64,000 bases of DNA, taken from Prevotella sp. GTDB taxonomy: Bacteria; Bacteroidota; Bacteroidia; Bacteroidales; Bacteroidaceae. This document shows, in pieces, positions 33,156 to 41,580 of the stretch (the first letter of the stretch is position 1; the number at the start of each line of letters is the position of its first letter). The notes below the pieces were generated by a model. The model worked only from the letters and a program-made list of their open reading frames with translations, searched no databases and was not told where the DNA came from. Position numbers and translations under genes: made by a program. Location: the NCBI GenBank assembly GCA_017455845.1, contig JAFSYY010000018.1:1-64000 (forward strand), in the 5' to 3' direction.

Positions 33156-35027
33156 TCATTTTTTAATTATCTCTGTAAACGCATTCACCAGTTCCTCTAC
33201 CACGAAAGGCTGGCCCTTGACCTGGTTGAACTGATAGGGCACGAAGTGGTCGACCTTCATTCGCAGGTAGGCGGCGAGTTGTCCCATGTTCTGTTCGGCC
33301 ACCACCACCTTCTTGTACCTCGTGAGCACCTCGGCGGTGTTCTTGGGCAGCGGGTTCAGGTATTTGAAGTGAGCCTGTGCCACTTTTTTACCTGCTGCAC
33401 GCAGTTCGTCCATGGCCGAGTGCAGGTGGCCGTAGGTAGAGCCGAAGCCCACGATGAGCAGGTCGGCATCATCAACGTCGCCCTCCACTTCGAGGTCGGG
33501 CACCTGGATGTTCGCTATCTTCTGCTGGCGCAGACGTGTCATCAGGTCGTGGTTCTCGGGATTGGTGGAGATGGCACCGGTCTGCGAGTCCTTCTCCAGT
33601 CCGCCGAGGATATGCGTAAAGCCCTCACGCCCCGGCACGGCCCAGTAGCGGGTGCCGTTCTCGGCACGCATATACGGTGTCCATTTGCCCTTCAGTTCCT
33701 CAGGCACGTATGGCGGGTTGATGGCGTCTAGTTTGTTGATGTCGGGCAGTTTGAAGGCACCGGAGCCGTTGGCCACGAAGGCATCGGTGAGCAGCACCAC
33801 GGGCGTCATGTGCTCCAGCGCCATCTTCGAGGCCTGGTAGGCAGCATCGAAGCAGTCGGTGGGGCTGGTGGCAGCCATCACAGGCATGGGGCTCTCGCCG
33901 TTACGGCCGAAGAGCACCTGCAGGAGGTCGGTCTGCTCTGACTTCGTGGGCAGACCCGTGGCGGGGCCGCCACGCTGCACGTCGAGCACCACGAGGGGCA
34001 GTTCCATGATCACGGCCAGGTTCATGGCCTCACTCTTCAGGCAGATGCCGGGGCCGGAGGTGCTGGTCACGCCCAGTGCACCGGCAAACGAGGCACCGAG
34101 GGCCGAGGCGGCACCGCTGATCTCGTCCTCACACTGCACGGTGATGACGCCGCACGACTTATGCTTGGCCAGTTCGTGGAGCACGTCGGTGGCCGGCGTG
34201 ATAGGATAAGAACCCAGGTAGAGTTTCAGGCCGGCCTTCTCGGCGGCGGCGATGAAGCCGTAGGCCGTAGCCTTGTTGCCTGTGATGTCCATATAACGGC
34301 CGGGCTCTTTTTCCTTTGACTCCACGCGATAGACGTTGATAGCACTGGAATGGGTGTTATGGCCGTAGTCCCAGCCAGCCTGGATCACCTTGATGTTAGC
34401 CTCGGCGATGGCGGGCTTCTTGGCGAATTTTTCACGGAGGAAATTGGCCACGAGGTTCAGGTCGCGGTCAAAGAGCCAGCAGACGAGACCGAGGGCAAAC
34501 ATGTTGCGGCACTTCATGACGGACTTCATGTCCAAAGCCCCACCCCCGACCCCTCCCGCGGGGGTGGGGCTTAATGCTGCCTTCACCATCGTGGTCAAGG
34601 GACACTGGATGACGCGGTCGGGGTCGATGCCCATCTCGCCGAGGTAGTCGTCCGTCTGGAACTGCGCCTTCTCCAAGTCCTTCGGTCCGAAGGAGTCGGT
34701 GTCGATGATAATCGTGGCATCTGGCTTTGCATAGCGGTACTGCGTCTTCAGCGCGGCGGCGTTCATGGCCACGAGCACGTCGCACTTGTCGCCAGGGGTA
34801 TAGACCTTACCCGCGCCGATATGTACCTGGAAACCAGAGACACCCGTCAGCGACCCTTGCGGGGCGCGGATGTCGGCGGGATAGTCGGGGAATGTAGAGA
34901 TGCCATTGCCAACGGTGGCACTGACGGTTGAAAAGATGTTTCCGGCCAACTGCATGCCGTCGCCGGAGTCACCTGAAAAACGTACGACCACCTGGTCGAG
35001 TGCTTTCACTTCCAATTTTTCTGCCAT
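33156..35027 (-). CDS. korA: 2-oxoacid:ferredoxin oxidoreductase, fused gamma-alpha subunit
   Basis: A 623-residue subunit. The gamma domain (1-190, with VVRFSGDSGDGMQLAGNI) precedes the alpha pyrimidine-binding domain (about 230-480; YPITPATDVLHELAKH, DEISGAASALGASFAGA, TSTSGPGICLKSEAM) and a C-terminal transketolase-like domain. It pairs with KorB. Residues about 152-164 (SPTPAGGVGGGAL) derive from a 38-bp palindrome inserted in frame within the gamma domain. Promoter at 35068-35075. Confidence 0.9.
   Translation of the reverse strand: MAEKLEVKALDQVVVRFSGDSGDGMQLAGNIFSTVSATVGNGISTFPDYPADIRAPQGSLTGVSGFQVHIGAGKVYTPGDKCDVLVAMNAAALKTQYRYAKPDATIIIDTDSFGPKDLEKAQFQTDDYLGEMGIDPDRVIQCPLTTMVKAALSPTPAGGVGGGALDMKSVMKCRNMFALGLVCWLFDRDLNLVANFLREKFAKKPAIAEANIKVIQAGWDYGHNTHSSAINVYRVESKEKEPGRYMDITGNKATAYGFIAAAEKAGLKLYLGSYPITPATDVLHELAKHKSCGVITVQCEDEISGAASALGASFAGALGVTSTSGPGICLKSEAMNLAVIMELPLVVLDVQRGGPATGLPTKSEQTDLLQVLFGRNGESPMPVMAATSPTDCFDAAYQASKMALEHMTPVVLLTDAFVANGSGAFKLPDINKLDAINPPYVPEELKGKWTPYMRAENGTRYWAVPGREGFTHILGGLEKDSQTGAISTNPENHDLMTRLRQQKIANIQVPDLEVEGDVDDADLLIVGFGSTYGHLHSAMDELRAAGKKVAQAHFKYLNPLPKNTAEVLTRYKKVVVAEQNMGQLAAYLRMKVDHFVPYQFNQVKGQPFVVEELVNAFTEIIKK
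34535..34572. repeat. GC-rich palindrome inserted in frame in korA
   Basis: AAGCCCCACCCC (34535-34546) and its exact inverted copy (34561-34572) enclose 14 bases; related to the GC-rich repeat before the sirtuin gene. Confidence 0.85.
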
Positions 35028-35067
35028 ATTATTATAATTATGAATAAAAAAATGTCTATTTGGCGTG

Positions 35068-35075
35068 CAAAATTA
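35068..35075 (-). promoter_or_regulatory. -7 promoter element of korA
   Basis: TAATTTTG on the minus strand, 40 bases before the start codon. Confidence 0.6.
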
Positions 35076-35276
35076 CAAAATAATGCGCAAATAGCCAAAC
35101 GAAAGCCCTGTTTTTGTAACTTTTACCCCGAAAAATTTATAATTATTCATATTCATGAATAAAAATAACCAATTAAGGTGCTCAATATGTGGGTAGTCAC
35201 CCCATCCCTGCCCCTCCCCTACATGGGAGGGGAGTGCCATGCGGCGTGATTCGCGGCGACCTCACGGCTGTCACGA

Positions 35277-35386
35277 GACCGATTGACCCGCGTCGACAGA
35301 CCGGTTGACCCGCGTCGACAGACCGGTTGACCTAGGTCGGCAGATCGGTTGACCTAGGTCGGCAGATCGGTTGACCTAGGTCGGCA
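35277..35386 (+). repeat. Five tandem 22-bp units with TTGACC (array 3a)
   Basis: Units start at 35277, 35299, 35321, 35343 and 35365, for example GACCGGTTGACCCGCGTCGA plus CA. The first two end in CGCGTCGACA and the last three in TAGGTCGGCA; both forms make a partial dyad with TTGACC. Confidence 0.93.
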
Positions 35387-35405
35387 ACTAAGAAAGGAGC
35401 CCGTT

Positions 35406-35487
35406 TTGACCTGCAAACGAGCCTGTTTTGACCTGCAAACGAGCCTGCTTTGACCTGGCAAACAGCCTCCGTTGACTTGCATTTCAT
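35406..35487 (+). repeat. Four further 22-bp-spaced TTGAC units (array 3b)
   Basis: TTGAC begins at 35406, 35428, 35450 and 35472, again 22 bp apart but 13 bp out of phase with array 3a. The unit is GAGCCTGTTTTGACCTGCAA plus AC, decaying to the right. Confidence 0.88.
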
Positions 35488-35569
35488 TATTGGATTGAAC
35501 GCAGGGCGGATAAACTGACCTATTCACGCTACATACTCGGTCGGTTTCATCCCTTTTGAAACGCTACGC

Positions 35570-35710
35570 GTCTGTCAAAAAACAAATAAAAACAAAAAAA
35601 ACAAATAAAAACATTTTTCTTTCCTCTCACCCCTCACCTCTCACCCCTCACCTCCGAAAACAAGGCGGTTTTTATTTGTTTTTTTTGTTTTTATTTGTTT
35701 TTTGACAGAC
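35570..35710. repeat. Hairpin with 43-bp perfect inverted arms
   Basis: Arms 35570-35612 and 35668-35710 are perfectly complementary: GTCTGTC followed by A-runs broken by C and T at fixed places. The 55-base loop contains CTCACCC/TCTCACC heptamers. Beyond the arms, CTCGGTCGGTTT on the left mirrors the ACCGACCGAG on the right. Confidence 0.93.
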
Positions 35711-35791
35711 CGCTTGCGGTTAAAAACCGACCGAGTTAGCGGCGAATGACAGACCGCTTGCGGTTAAAATCCGACCGAGTTAGCGGCGAAT
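35704..35791 (+). repeat. Two tandem 44-bp direct repeats
   Basis: Copies at 35704-35747 and 35748-35791 differ at one base. Each contains the dyad ACCGCTTGCGGT and ends TAGCGGCGAAT. 44 is twice the 22-bp period of the arrays upstream. Confidence 0.93.
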
Positions 35792-35810
35792 GTAGGTCTG
35801 CTACCAATCG

Positions 35811-35842
35811 AAAAAATGGCTTCCCCGCAAGAGGAAGCCATT
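35811..35842 (-). terminator. Terminator of the outer-membrane protein gene
   Basis: Stem AATGGCTTCC/GGAAGCCATT with an 8-base loop, followed on the minus strand by six T; 31 bases beyond the stop at 35873. Confidence 0.85.
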
Positions 35843-35872
35843 CTTTTGATATAGAATAATTATACGAATCGA

Positions 35873-36535
35873 TTAGAATACGAAGCCCAGTGAAATACTG
35901 GTCTCGTTAATCTTTGTCTTCTTGGATATCTCGCTGAAGTCAGTGCCATAGCCCAGACCAACAAAGAAACTGTCGCTGAAACGAGCCTTCACACCAATCT
36001 GCCAACCAATCTGGAAGCGCTTCCATACGTACATGCCAAGGTCATCCTCCATGTCGTCCTTGTCAAATACGTTCCAATCGTCATCATCGTATTTCAACTG
36101 TCCCCAGACATTGCCACGGAAGCGGACACCGAGATAGGGGTCGATGTTGATGCTGGTGTTGGGAATCTCGAAATCATACATGATATTGATGGGCACCTTG
36201 ACAGAAAGCACGTTCATATCAAGATCGTCAACATCCAGGAAGTCGGAGGCGTGCGACCACTGTGCACCGATACCCCACTCCAGGAAGATGGGAATACTTG
36301 AGGTCAGGGGGGTGGCCGAGGTGTAGTTAAGAGCGAAGCCCGTGAACGACTCAGAATCGCCATGGTCGGGATCGAAATTACTGGGCAGATACTCGAAGCC
36401 GAATGTGCTCCAGCCGGCAGACTTAGGTTCTGCAACCACCTGACGGGTTGTCATGGCAGAACGCGACGTAACAATCTGAGCCTGAGACTGCAGACCCAGC
36501 ACGGCCATAGCGGCCAAAAGGAATAATTTCTTCAT
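35873..36535 (-). CDS. Outer-membrane beta-barrel (porin-like) protein
   Basis: A 220-residue exported protein with a signal peptide (1-19, ending SQA) and alternating amphipathic strands typical of an OmpA/OmpW-size barrel. The final residues SISLGFVF end in Phe, as expected for BAM recognition. It may be cotranscribed with the upstream secreted protein gene, 36 bases away. Its ligand or role is unknown. Confidence 0.75.
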   Translation of the reverse strand: MKKLFLLAAMAVLGLQSQAQIVTSRSAMTTRQVVAEPKSAGWSTFGFEYLPSNFDPDHGDSESFTGFALNYTSATPLTSSIPIFLEWGIGAQWSHASDFLDVDDLDMNVLSVKVPINIMYDFEIPNTSINIDPYLGVRFRGNVWGQLKYDDDDWNVFDKDDMEDDLGMYVWKRFQIGWQIGVKARFSDSFFVGLGYGTDFSEISKKTKINETSISLGFVF

Positions 36536-36571
36536 CTTGCTTTTGTTTTATTATTAATTAATGTATTAGTA

Positions 36572-37099
36572 TTATTTTTTCACGTTTCTGATCACGGCAC
36601 CGGCACGGTCGGGATCGCCCAACTTGTCGATGCTGATGGCCTGGTCGACCTGCATCCACTTGAAGTCGCTCTCGCCCATGGGATGCCAACTCTGCGGGTC
36701 GAAGTTTGCGGGGAAGCCGCGCATCTCCACGGCGTAGCCGGCACGGTCGGGTGTCAACTCAATCTTGAAGGTGGCAGCCACCACGGCATCGCACCCCCAC
36801 TGGCTGGCGGCATCGTAGATGGAACGGCTACGCAGGTTGTCGAGCGTACGGTCCATAGAACCACCATCCATGGCAATATCTACTTCTGCCCTGGTATAGA
36901 CATGATTGTAAATCTTTCTGGTCTGACCCTTAGCCACCACGAGGTCAACGACGAGGGGTCGCACGTAACTCTTGGCCGTTACCTCCAGCATACGAGCCTG
37001 AGTGTCGGAGAACTGCTCAGTCTTGATGACTGTCTTCTGTGCAGAAGCCGTTACACATGCCATTGCAAATGCAACTAAGACGAGTGTCAATTTTTTCAT
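36572..37099 (-). CDS. Secreted hypothetical protein
   Basis: A 175-residue protein with a signal peptide (1-20, cut after ASA) and no further membrane segment. The mature part is mixed alpha/beta, with the segment IYDAASQWGCDAVVAATFKIEL, as in periplasmic proteins of Bacteroidota. No family with known function is recognised. A -7 element lies at 37141-37148. Confidence 0.7.
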   Translation of the reverse strand: MKKLTLVLVAFAMACVTASAQKTVIKTEQFSDTQARMLEVTAKSYVRPLVVDLVVAKGQTRKIYNHVYTRAEVDIAMDGGSMDRTLDNLRSRSIYDAASQWGCDAVVAATFKIELTPDRAGYAVEMRGFPANFDPQSWHPMGESDFKWMQVDQAISIDKLGDPDRAGAVIRNVKK

Positions 37100-37140
37100 A
37101 CATTTATCATTTTATTGGTTAATTATTTATAAATTCGGTG

Positions 37141-37148
37141 CAAAGGTA
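37141..37148 (-). promoter_or_regulatory. -7 promoter element of the secreted protein gene
   Basis: TACCTTTG on the minus strand, 41 bases upstream of the start at 37099. Confidence 0.7.
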
Positions 37149-37235
37149 AGAAAAATTCTGGATTGAACAAAAAAAAACGTCCTTATTTTTTCGTTTTCTG
37201 CTCTATTTGCTCTATTTGTTACGTTTGTTACATTT

Positions 37236-38756
37236 CTATTTGTTCAGTTTCCAGGTGACGCCGTCCTTCGTGTCCTTCACTTCGAAGCCGGCAGCAGCCA
37301 GTTCGTTGCGGATCTTATCGCTGGTGGCCCAGTCTTTGTCGGCCTTGGCCTTGGCACGCAGTTCGAGCACCATATCGACCACCTTGCCGAAGGCTTCCTC
37401 GCGGGCATCGTTATTGGTTGAGAGTTGAGAGTTGAGGACTGAGAGGCCGAGGATGTCGAAGACAAAGAGGTGCATGGTGTCCTTGAGTTCCTTCAGGCAG
37501 TCGGCGCAGATGGTGGCCTCGTGGTTCACCACCTTATTTATAATAGTACAGGCCTCGAAGAGGTGGCTGATGACCTGCGGCGTGGCAAGGTCGTCGTTCA
37601 TGGCATCGTAGCACTTCTGGCGCAGGCCTTTTACCACCTTCTCCGTTTCGGGGTCACATTCAGGGGAAACCTGAATGCGCTCTAAGTCGGCGATGGCGTT
37701 CATCAGTTTCTCCAGTCCGCGCTCGGCAGCGACGAGGGCCTCGTTCGAGAAATCTACCGTGCCGCGGTAGTGGGCAGAGAGGATGAAGAAGCGGATGGTC
37801 ATGGGCGAGTAGGCCTTTTCGAGCAACGGATGGTTGCCGGTGAAGAACTGCTCCAGGGTGATGAAGTTGTTGTACGACTTGCCCATCTTCTGGCCGTTGA
37901 TGGTCAGCATATTGTTGTGCATCCAGTATTTCACGGCGGGATGGCCCATGGAGGCCACGGCCTGGGCTATCTCGCACTCATGGTGGGGGAAGATGAGGTC
38001 CATGCCGCCACCGTGGATGTCGAACTGCTCGCCCAGGTACTTGCGACCCATGGCCGTGCACTCGCAGTGCCAGCCGGGGAAGCCGTCGCTCCAGGGCGAT
38101 GGCCAGCGCATGATATGCTCGGGCTGTGCCTTCTTCCACAGGGCGAAGTCGGCCTGGTTCTTCTTCTCGCCCACGCCGGCCAGTTCGCGGCTCTCGTCCT
38201 TGATATTCTCCAGACTTCGGCCAGAGAGGATGCCATACTTATACAGAGAGCCGGTGCTCACCGCTCTCTTATTGTAAGCCTCGATGTCGAAATAGATACT
38301 TCCGTTGCTCTCGTAGGCAAAGCCATTGTCAAGGATCTGCCGCACCAGTTGCTGCTGCTCGATGATATGTCCCGTGGCATGCGGCTCTATCGACGGGCGC
38401 AGCACGCCGAGGGCATCCATATACTGATGGTAGCGGTTGGTGTAGTACTGCGCTATCTCCATGGGCTCCAACTGCTCCAGCCGTGCTTTCTTGGCAATCT
38501 TGTCCTCGCCCTCGTCGGCATCGTGCTCCAGATGGCCTACGTCGGTGATGTTCCTTACGTAGCGCACCTTATAGCCCAGATGCTTCAGGTAACGGAACAG
38601 CAGGTCGAAGGTGATGGCCGGACGGGCATGACCCAGGTGTGGGTCGCCGTAGACGGTGGGGCCGCAGACATACATGCCCACATTGGGTGCGTGAAGGGGT
38701 TCGAAACGTTCTTTCTGACGCGTCAGCGTATTGTAGACAACCAGTTTTGACTCCAT
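37236..38756 (-). CDS. cysS: Cysteinyl-tRNA synthetase
   Basis: A 506-residue class I synthetase that charges tRNA-Cys. The N-terminal [15 protein letters not shown] holds the first zinc Cys and the HxGH motif, GWHCECTAM and PHHECEIAQ supply further zinc ligands, and KMGKSYNN is the KMSKS loop. The ATG at 38756 is chosen over an upstream start because the -7 element is at 38786-38793. Residues about 437-446 (LNSQLSTNN) come from a GTTGAGA heptamer tract in the C-terminal domain. Confidence 0.95.
   Translation of the reverse strand: MESKLVVYNTLTRQKERFEPLHAPNVGMYVCGPTVYGDPHLGHARPAITFDLLFRYLKHLGYKVRYVRNITDVGHLEHDADEGEDKIAKKARLEQLEPMEIAQYYTNRYHQYMDALGVLRPSIEPHATGHIIEQQQLVRQILDNGFAYESNGSIYFDIEAYNKRAVSTGSLYKYGILSGRSLENIKDESRELAGVGEKKNQADFALWKKAQPEHIMRWPSPWSDGFPGWHCECTAMGRKYLGEQFDIHGGGMDLIFPHHECEIAQAVASMGHPAVKYWMHNNMLTINGQKMGKSYNNFITLEQFFTGNHPLLEKAYSPMTIRFFILSAHYRGTVDFSNEALVAAERGLEKLMNAIADLERIQVSPECDPETEKVVKGLRQKCYDAMNDDLATPQVISHLFEACTIINKVVNHEATICADCLKELKDTMHLFVFDILGLSVLNSQLSTNNDAREEAFGKVVDMVLELRAKAKADKDWATSDKIRNELAAAGFEVKDTKDGVTWKLNK
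37417..37445. repeat. GTTGAGA heptamer tract inside cysS
   Basis: GTTGAGA, GTTGAGA, GTTGAGG, then ACTGAGA; in frame. Confidence 0.85.
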
Positions 38757-38785
38757 AATAATTGCTTTTTTTATGATTTCGACTG

Positions 38786-38793
38786 CAAAGGTA
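38786..38793 (-). promoter_or_regulatory. -7 promoter element of cysS
   Basis: TACCTTTG on the minus strand, 29 bases upstream of the ATG at 38756. Confidence 0.7.
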
Positions 38794-38868
38794 TTGTTTT
38801 TTTTGTAAAAACTAACTATAATATTGTGAAAAAATAACTTTTTACTTGTCATTTCTTAAAACTTTTAG

Positions 38869-38876
38869 TACCTTTG
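38869..38876 (+). promoter_or_regulatory. -7 promoter element of tRNA-Arg
   Basis: TACCTTTG with TTG at 38846-38848 exactly 20 bases earlier; the tRNA begins 16 bases after it. Confidence 0.75.
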
Positions 38877-38892
38877 CACCCGCAAAACGGAT

Positions 38893-38964
38893 GCCCTGAT
38901 AGTTAAATGGATATAACAAGGTCCTCCTAAGACTTAGTTCCCAGTTCGATTCTGGGTCGGGGTA
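38893..38964 (+). tRNA. tRNA-Arg (anticodon CCU)
   Basis: Folds into a standard 72-base cloverleaf: acceptor GCCCTGA/TCGGGGT, D stem GTTA/TAAC, anticodon stem AGGTC/GACTT around loop CTCCTAA (anticodon CCT in DNA), and T stem CCCAG/CTGGG with loop TTCGATT. CCA is not encoded. The first acceptor pair is G-U, slightly unusual. It decodes AGG, a rare arginine codon. Confidence 0.93.
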
Positions 38965-38968
38965 CAAG

Positions 38969-39017
38969 GAAATGAGAAATGAGAAATGAGAAATGAGAAA
39001 TGAGGAATGAGAAATGA
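38969..39017 (+). repeat. Seven tandem GAAATGA heptamers after tRNA-Arg
   Basis: GAAATGA x5, GGAATGA and GAAATGA, starting five bases beyond the tRNA; about 70 bases upstream of the FKBP start codon. Confidence 0.93.
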
Positions 39018-39085
39018 ACGTCGACGACGGGAAGTATTCTTTTTCCTTGAAACAGAGAAAGCAAAATTATTTAGAGATTTTATAC

Positions 39086-39691
39086 ATGGATAAAGTAAGT
39101 TATGCCCTGGGACTGGGCATCGGACAGCAACTGGCTCAGATGGGTGCCGATGATTTGAACGTTGACGACTTTGCACAGTCGATCAAGGATGTGCTGAAAG
39201 GCAACGAATTGAAAGTGTCGCACCGCGAAGCCCAGCAGATTGTGCAGGACTATTTTGCAAAGAAAGAGGCAAAACTCAATGCCGAGCGTGCCGAGAAGGG
39301 CAAGGTAGCCAAGGAGGCCGGCGAGAAATACCTGATAGAGAACGCGAAGAAAGAGGGTGTGATCACCACGCCCAGCGGCTTGCAGTACCAGGTGCTGAAA
39401 GAGGGCAACGGCAAGAAGCCCACGGCCAAGGACTCGGTGAAATGCCATTATGAGGGCTTCCTCATCGACGGCACCGTGTTCGACAGCAGCGTGCAGCGCG
39501 GCGAGCCCGCCGTCTTTGGACTGCAGCAGGTCATCGCCGGCTGGACAGAGGGGCTGCAACTCATGTCGGAGGGCGGCAAGTACCGCTTCTTCATACCCTA
39601 CCGCCTGGCCTATGGCGAGGGTGGTGCCGGCGCGATGATTCCACCGTTTGCCACGCTGATCTTCGACGTGGAACTCATCGAGGTGATGTAA
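39086..39691 (+). CDS. FKBP-type peptidyl-prolyl isomerase, cytoplasmic
   Basis: A 201-residue protein without signal peptide. The N-terminal FKBP-N domain (about 1-90) precedes an FKBP fold (about 105-201), with VKCHYEGFLIDGTVFDSS and the pocket residues of AGWTEGLQLMSEGGKYRFFIP. It should isomerise X-Pro bonds in folding proteins. ATG 39086 removes a repeat-derived extension. It is the first of three paralogous FKBP genes in a row; the others are exported. Confidence 0.88.
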   Translation: MDKVSYALGLGIGQQLAQMGADDLNVDDFAQSIKDVLKGNELKVSHREAQQIVQDYFAKKEAKLNAERAEKGKVAKEAGEKYLIENAKKEGVITTPSGLQYQVLKEGNGKKPTAKDSVKCHYEGFLIDGTVFDSSVQRGEPAVFGLQQVIAGWTEGLQLMSEGGKYRFFIPYRLAYGEGGAGAMIPPFATLIFDVELIEVM

Positions 39692-39720
39692 ACCAAAAAC
39701 AAATAATAAATCAAATTAAA

Positions 39721-40593
39721 ATGAAAAAGATTTTTACCGTGGCCGCTATGGCCGCAGCCGTTGCAACGATGGTGTCGTGCGGCGGCAACAGCCCCAAGGC
39801 AAGTTTGAAAACCGACGTTGACACACTGAGTTATGCCATCGGTATGGCTCAGAGCCAGGGTCTCATGCCCTATCTGGCTAACGCAAAGGGTGTCGACACA
39901 ACCTTCGTGGCTGAGTTCCTGCAGGGCCTCAACGACGGTGCCAACGCCGGTGACGACAAGAAGAAGGCTGCCTATTTCGCTGGTATCGAGATCGGACAGC
40001 AGATTGCCAACAACATGATGAAGGGTATCAACAACCAACTCTTTGGCGACGACAGCACACAGACCATCTCCCTGAACAACTTCCTGGCCGGCTTTACTAC
40101 GGCTATCCTGAAGAAGGACGGACTGATGACCGTTCAGCAGGCCGACTCTACAGCCAACGTTATGTTTGAGGCTATCAAGGCCAAGGCCCTGGAGAAGAAG
40201 TTCGGCGAGAACAAGGCTGCCGGCGAGCAGTTCCTGGCCGAGAACGCTACGAAGGAAGGCGTGAAGACGCTGCCCTGCGGCGTGCAGTACAAGGTGCTGA
40301 AGGAAGGCAACGGCGCCGTGCCCACCGACACCTCTACCGTGGTGGTCAACTACGAGGGCCGTCTTATCGACGGTACCGTGTTCGACGCTTCGTCGAAGCA
40401 TGGCAGCGAGCCCGCCACCTTCCGTCTGGCTGGTGTCATCAAGGGCTGGCAGGAGGCTCTGAAGGCTATGCCTGTTGGTTCGGAGTGGGAAGTGTATATT
40501 CCGCAGGATCTGGCCTACGGTGCTAACCAGTCTGGCGAGATCAAGCCGTTCTCTGCCCTGATCTTCAAGGTTGAGTTGGTTGGTCTGAAGTAA
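39721..40593 (+). CDS. FKBP-type peptidyl-prolyl isomerase, lipoprotein
   Basis: A 290-residue FKBP with a lipoprotein signal (TMVSC lipobox, Cys20), so it should be a lipid-anchored envelope protein. The FKBP-N dimerisation domain (about 30-165) and the FKBP fold (about 185-290; VNYEGRLIDGTVFDASSKHG, GWQEALKAMPVGSEWEVYIP) are intact. It lies 29 bases after the first FKBP gene. Confidence 0.9.
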   Translation: MKKIFTVAAMAAAVATMVSCGGNSPKASLKTDVDTLSYAIGMAQSQGLMPYLANAKGVDTTFVAEFLQGLNDGANAGDDKKKAAYFAGIEIGQQIANNMMKGINNQLFGDDSTQTISLNNFLAGFTTAILKKDGLMTVQQADSTANVMFEAIKAKALEKKFGENKAAGEQFLAENATKEGVKTLPCGVQYKVLKEGNGAVPTDTSTVVVNYEGRLIDGTVFDASSKHGSEPATFRLAGVIKGWQEALKAMPVGSEWEVYIPQDLAYGANQSGEIKPFSALIFKVELVGLK

Positions 40594-40600
40594 TCCGGGA

Positions 40601-40635
40601 GAATTGAGAATTGAAGATTGATAATTGACAATTAA
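40601..40635 (+). repeat. GAATTGA heptamers between FKBP genes 2 and 3
   Basis: GAATTGA x2, AGATTGA, TAATTGA, CAATTAA: five units that place the third FKBP gene 53 bases after the second. Confidence 0.85.
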
Positions 40636-40646
40636 TTGAAAAGAAG

Positions 40647-41540
40647 ATGAGAAAGATGCTCATCATAGCACTCGCCCTCGCGGTGAGTGCTTCTTTTAGC
40701 ACCATTGATGCTAAAAAGAAAAAGGACAAGAAAAACGCCCAGAGCGAAGTCAAGGCACCCGTGGTGCTCACCACCAGCAGCGACACACTGAGTTACACCA
40801 CCGGCATGGCCTTCACGCAGGGGCTGCTGCCTTACGTGCAGGGACAGTTGGGCGTAGACACCGCCTATATGTCGGACTTCGTGAAAGGCTTTGAAGAGGC
40901 CGTGCAGGGCATGAACGACCCGCGCCAGAAAGCACGCATGGCAGGCGTGATGATTGCCGACCAGGTGAACAACCGCATGCTGGCGGGCCTGAAGAAGGAC
41001 CTGGCCGAGGCGCCCGACTCTGTCGTCGACGCCCTGTTCTTCCGCGGGTTCACCGATGTGCTCCTGAACGACACCACTGTGATGACCTTTGCCAAGGCCG
41101 AGCCCATATCGAAAGAGAAGATCGAGGTCAACCGCCAGGCTAAGGTGAAGAAACTCACTGAGGCCGGACGCGCCTTCATGGCCGAGAACGCCAAGAAGGA
41201 AGGCATCATCACCACGCCCAGCGGCCTGCAGTACAAGGTGCTGAAGCAGGGCGACGGCGAGGTGCCACAGAAAACCGACAAGGTAAAGGTGCACTATGAG
41301 GGCCGACTGATTGACGGCACCGTGTTCGACGCCTCGTCGAAGCACGGCACCGAGCCCGCCACCTTCCGTCCCGACCAGGTGATCAAAGGCTGGACCGAGG
41401 CACTGACCATGATGCCCGTGGGCTCGAAATGGCAACTCTATATTCCTCAGGAACTGGGCTATGGCGAGCGCCAGGCCGGACAGATTCCCCCCTACTCTAC
41501 CCTGATCTTCGATGTGGAATTGGTAGGAATTGACAAGTAA
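40647..41540 (+). CDS. FKBP-type peptidyl-prolyl isomerase, secreted
   Basis: A 297-residue FKBP with a signal peptide (about 1-22) and a Lys-rich linker, then the FKBP-N and FKBP domains (VHYEGRLIDGTVFDASSKHG; GWTEALTMMPVGSKWQLYIP). Near-identity of the FKBP core with the second gene indicates recent duplication. It probably works in the periplasm. Confidence 0.9.
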   Translation: MRKMLIIALALAVSASFSTIDAKKKKDKKNAQSEVKAPVVLTTSSDTLSYTTGMAFTQGLLPYVQGQLGVDTAYMSDFVKGFEEAVQGMNDPRQKARMAGVMIADQVNNRMLAGLKKDLAEAPDSVVDALFFRGFTDVLLNDTTVMTFAKAEPISKEKIEVNRQAKVKKLTEAGRAFMAENAKKEGIITTPSGLQYKVLKQGDGEVPQKTDKVKVHYEGRLIDGTVFDASSKHGTEPATFRPDQVIKGWTEALTMMPVGSKWQLYIPQELGYGERQAGQIPPYSTLIFDVELVGIDK

Positions 41541-41580
41541 TTTTGAACTTTCTTGCCAAAATAGTTGCAAGTTTCAACAA

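Larger units (their letters stand above)
35028..35872. other. 845-bp repeat-rich non-coding region
   Basis: No credible gene lies here. From left to right it holds the korA promoter, a GC-rich repeat fragment (35198-35235), two 22-bp-period arrays (35277-35386; 35406-35487), a GTTTCATCCC module (35544-35569), a hairpin with 43-bp perfect arms (35570-35710), a tandem 44-bp direct repeat (35704-35791) and the terminator of the next minus-strand gene (35811-35842). Confidence 0.85.
38757..39085. other. Intergenic region with promoters, tRNA-Arg and a heptamer tract
   Basis: This 329-bp gap contains the cysS promoter, the tRNA promoter, tRNA-Arg(CCU), seven heptamers and the leader of the first FKBP gene. 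Nothing else is recognised. Confidence 0.8.

Noticed and set aside
35277..35487. Replication origin or plasmid iterons
   Set aside because: The 22-bp units recall iterons, but no replication initiator gene, DnaA boxes or plasmid genes are near.
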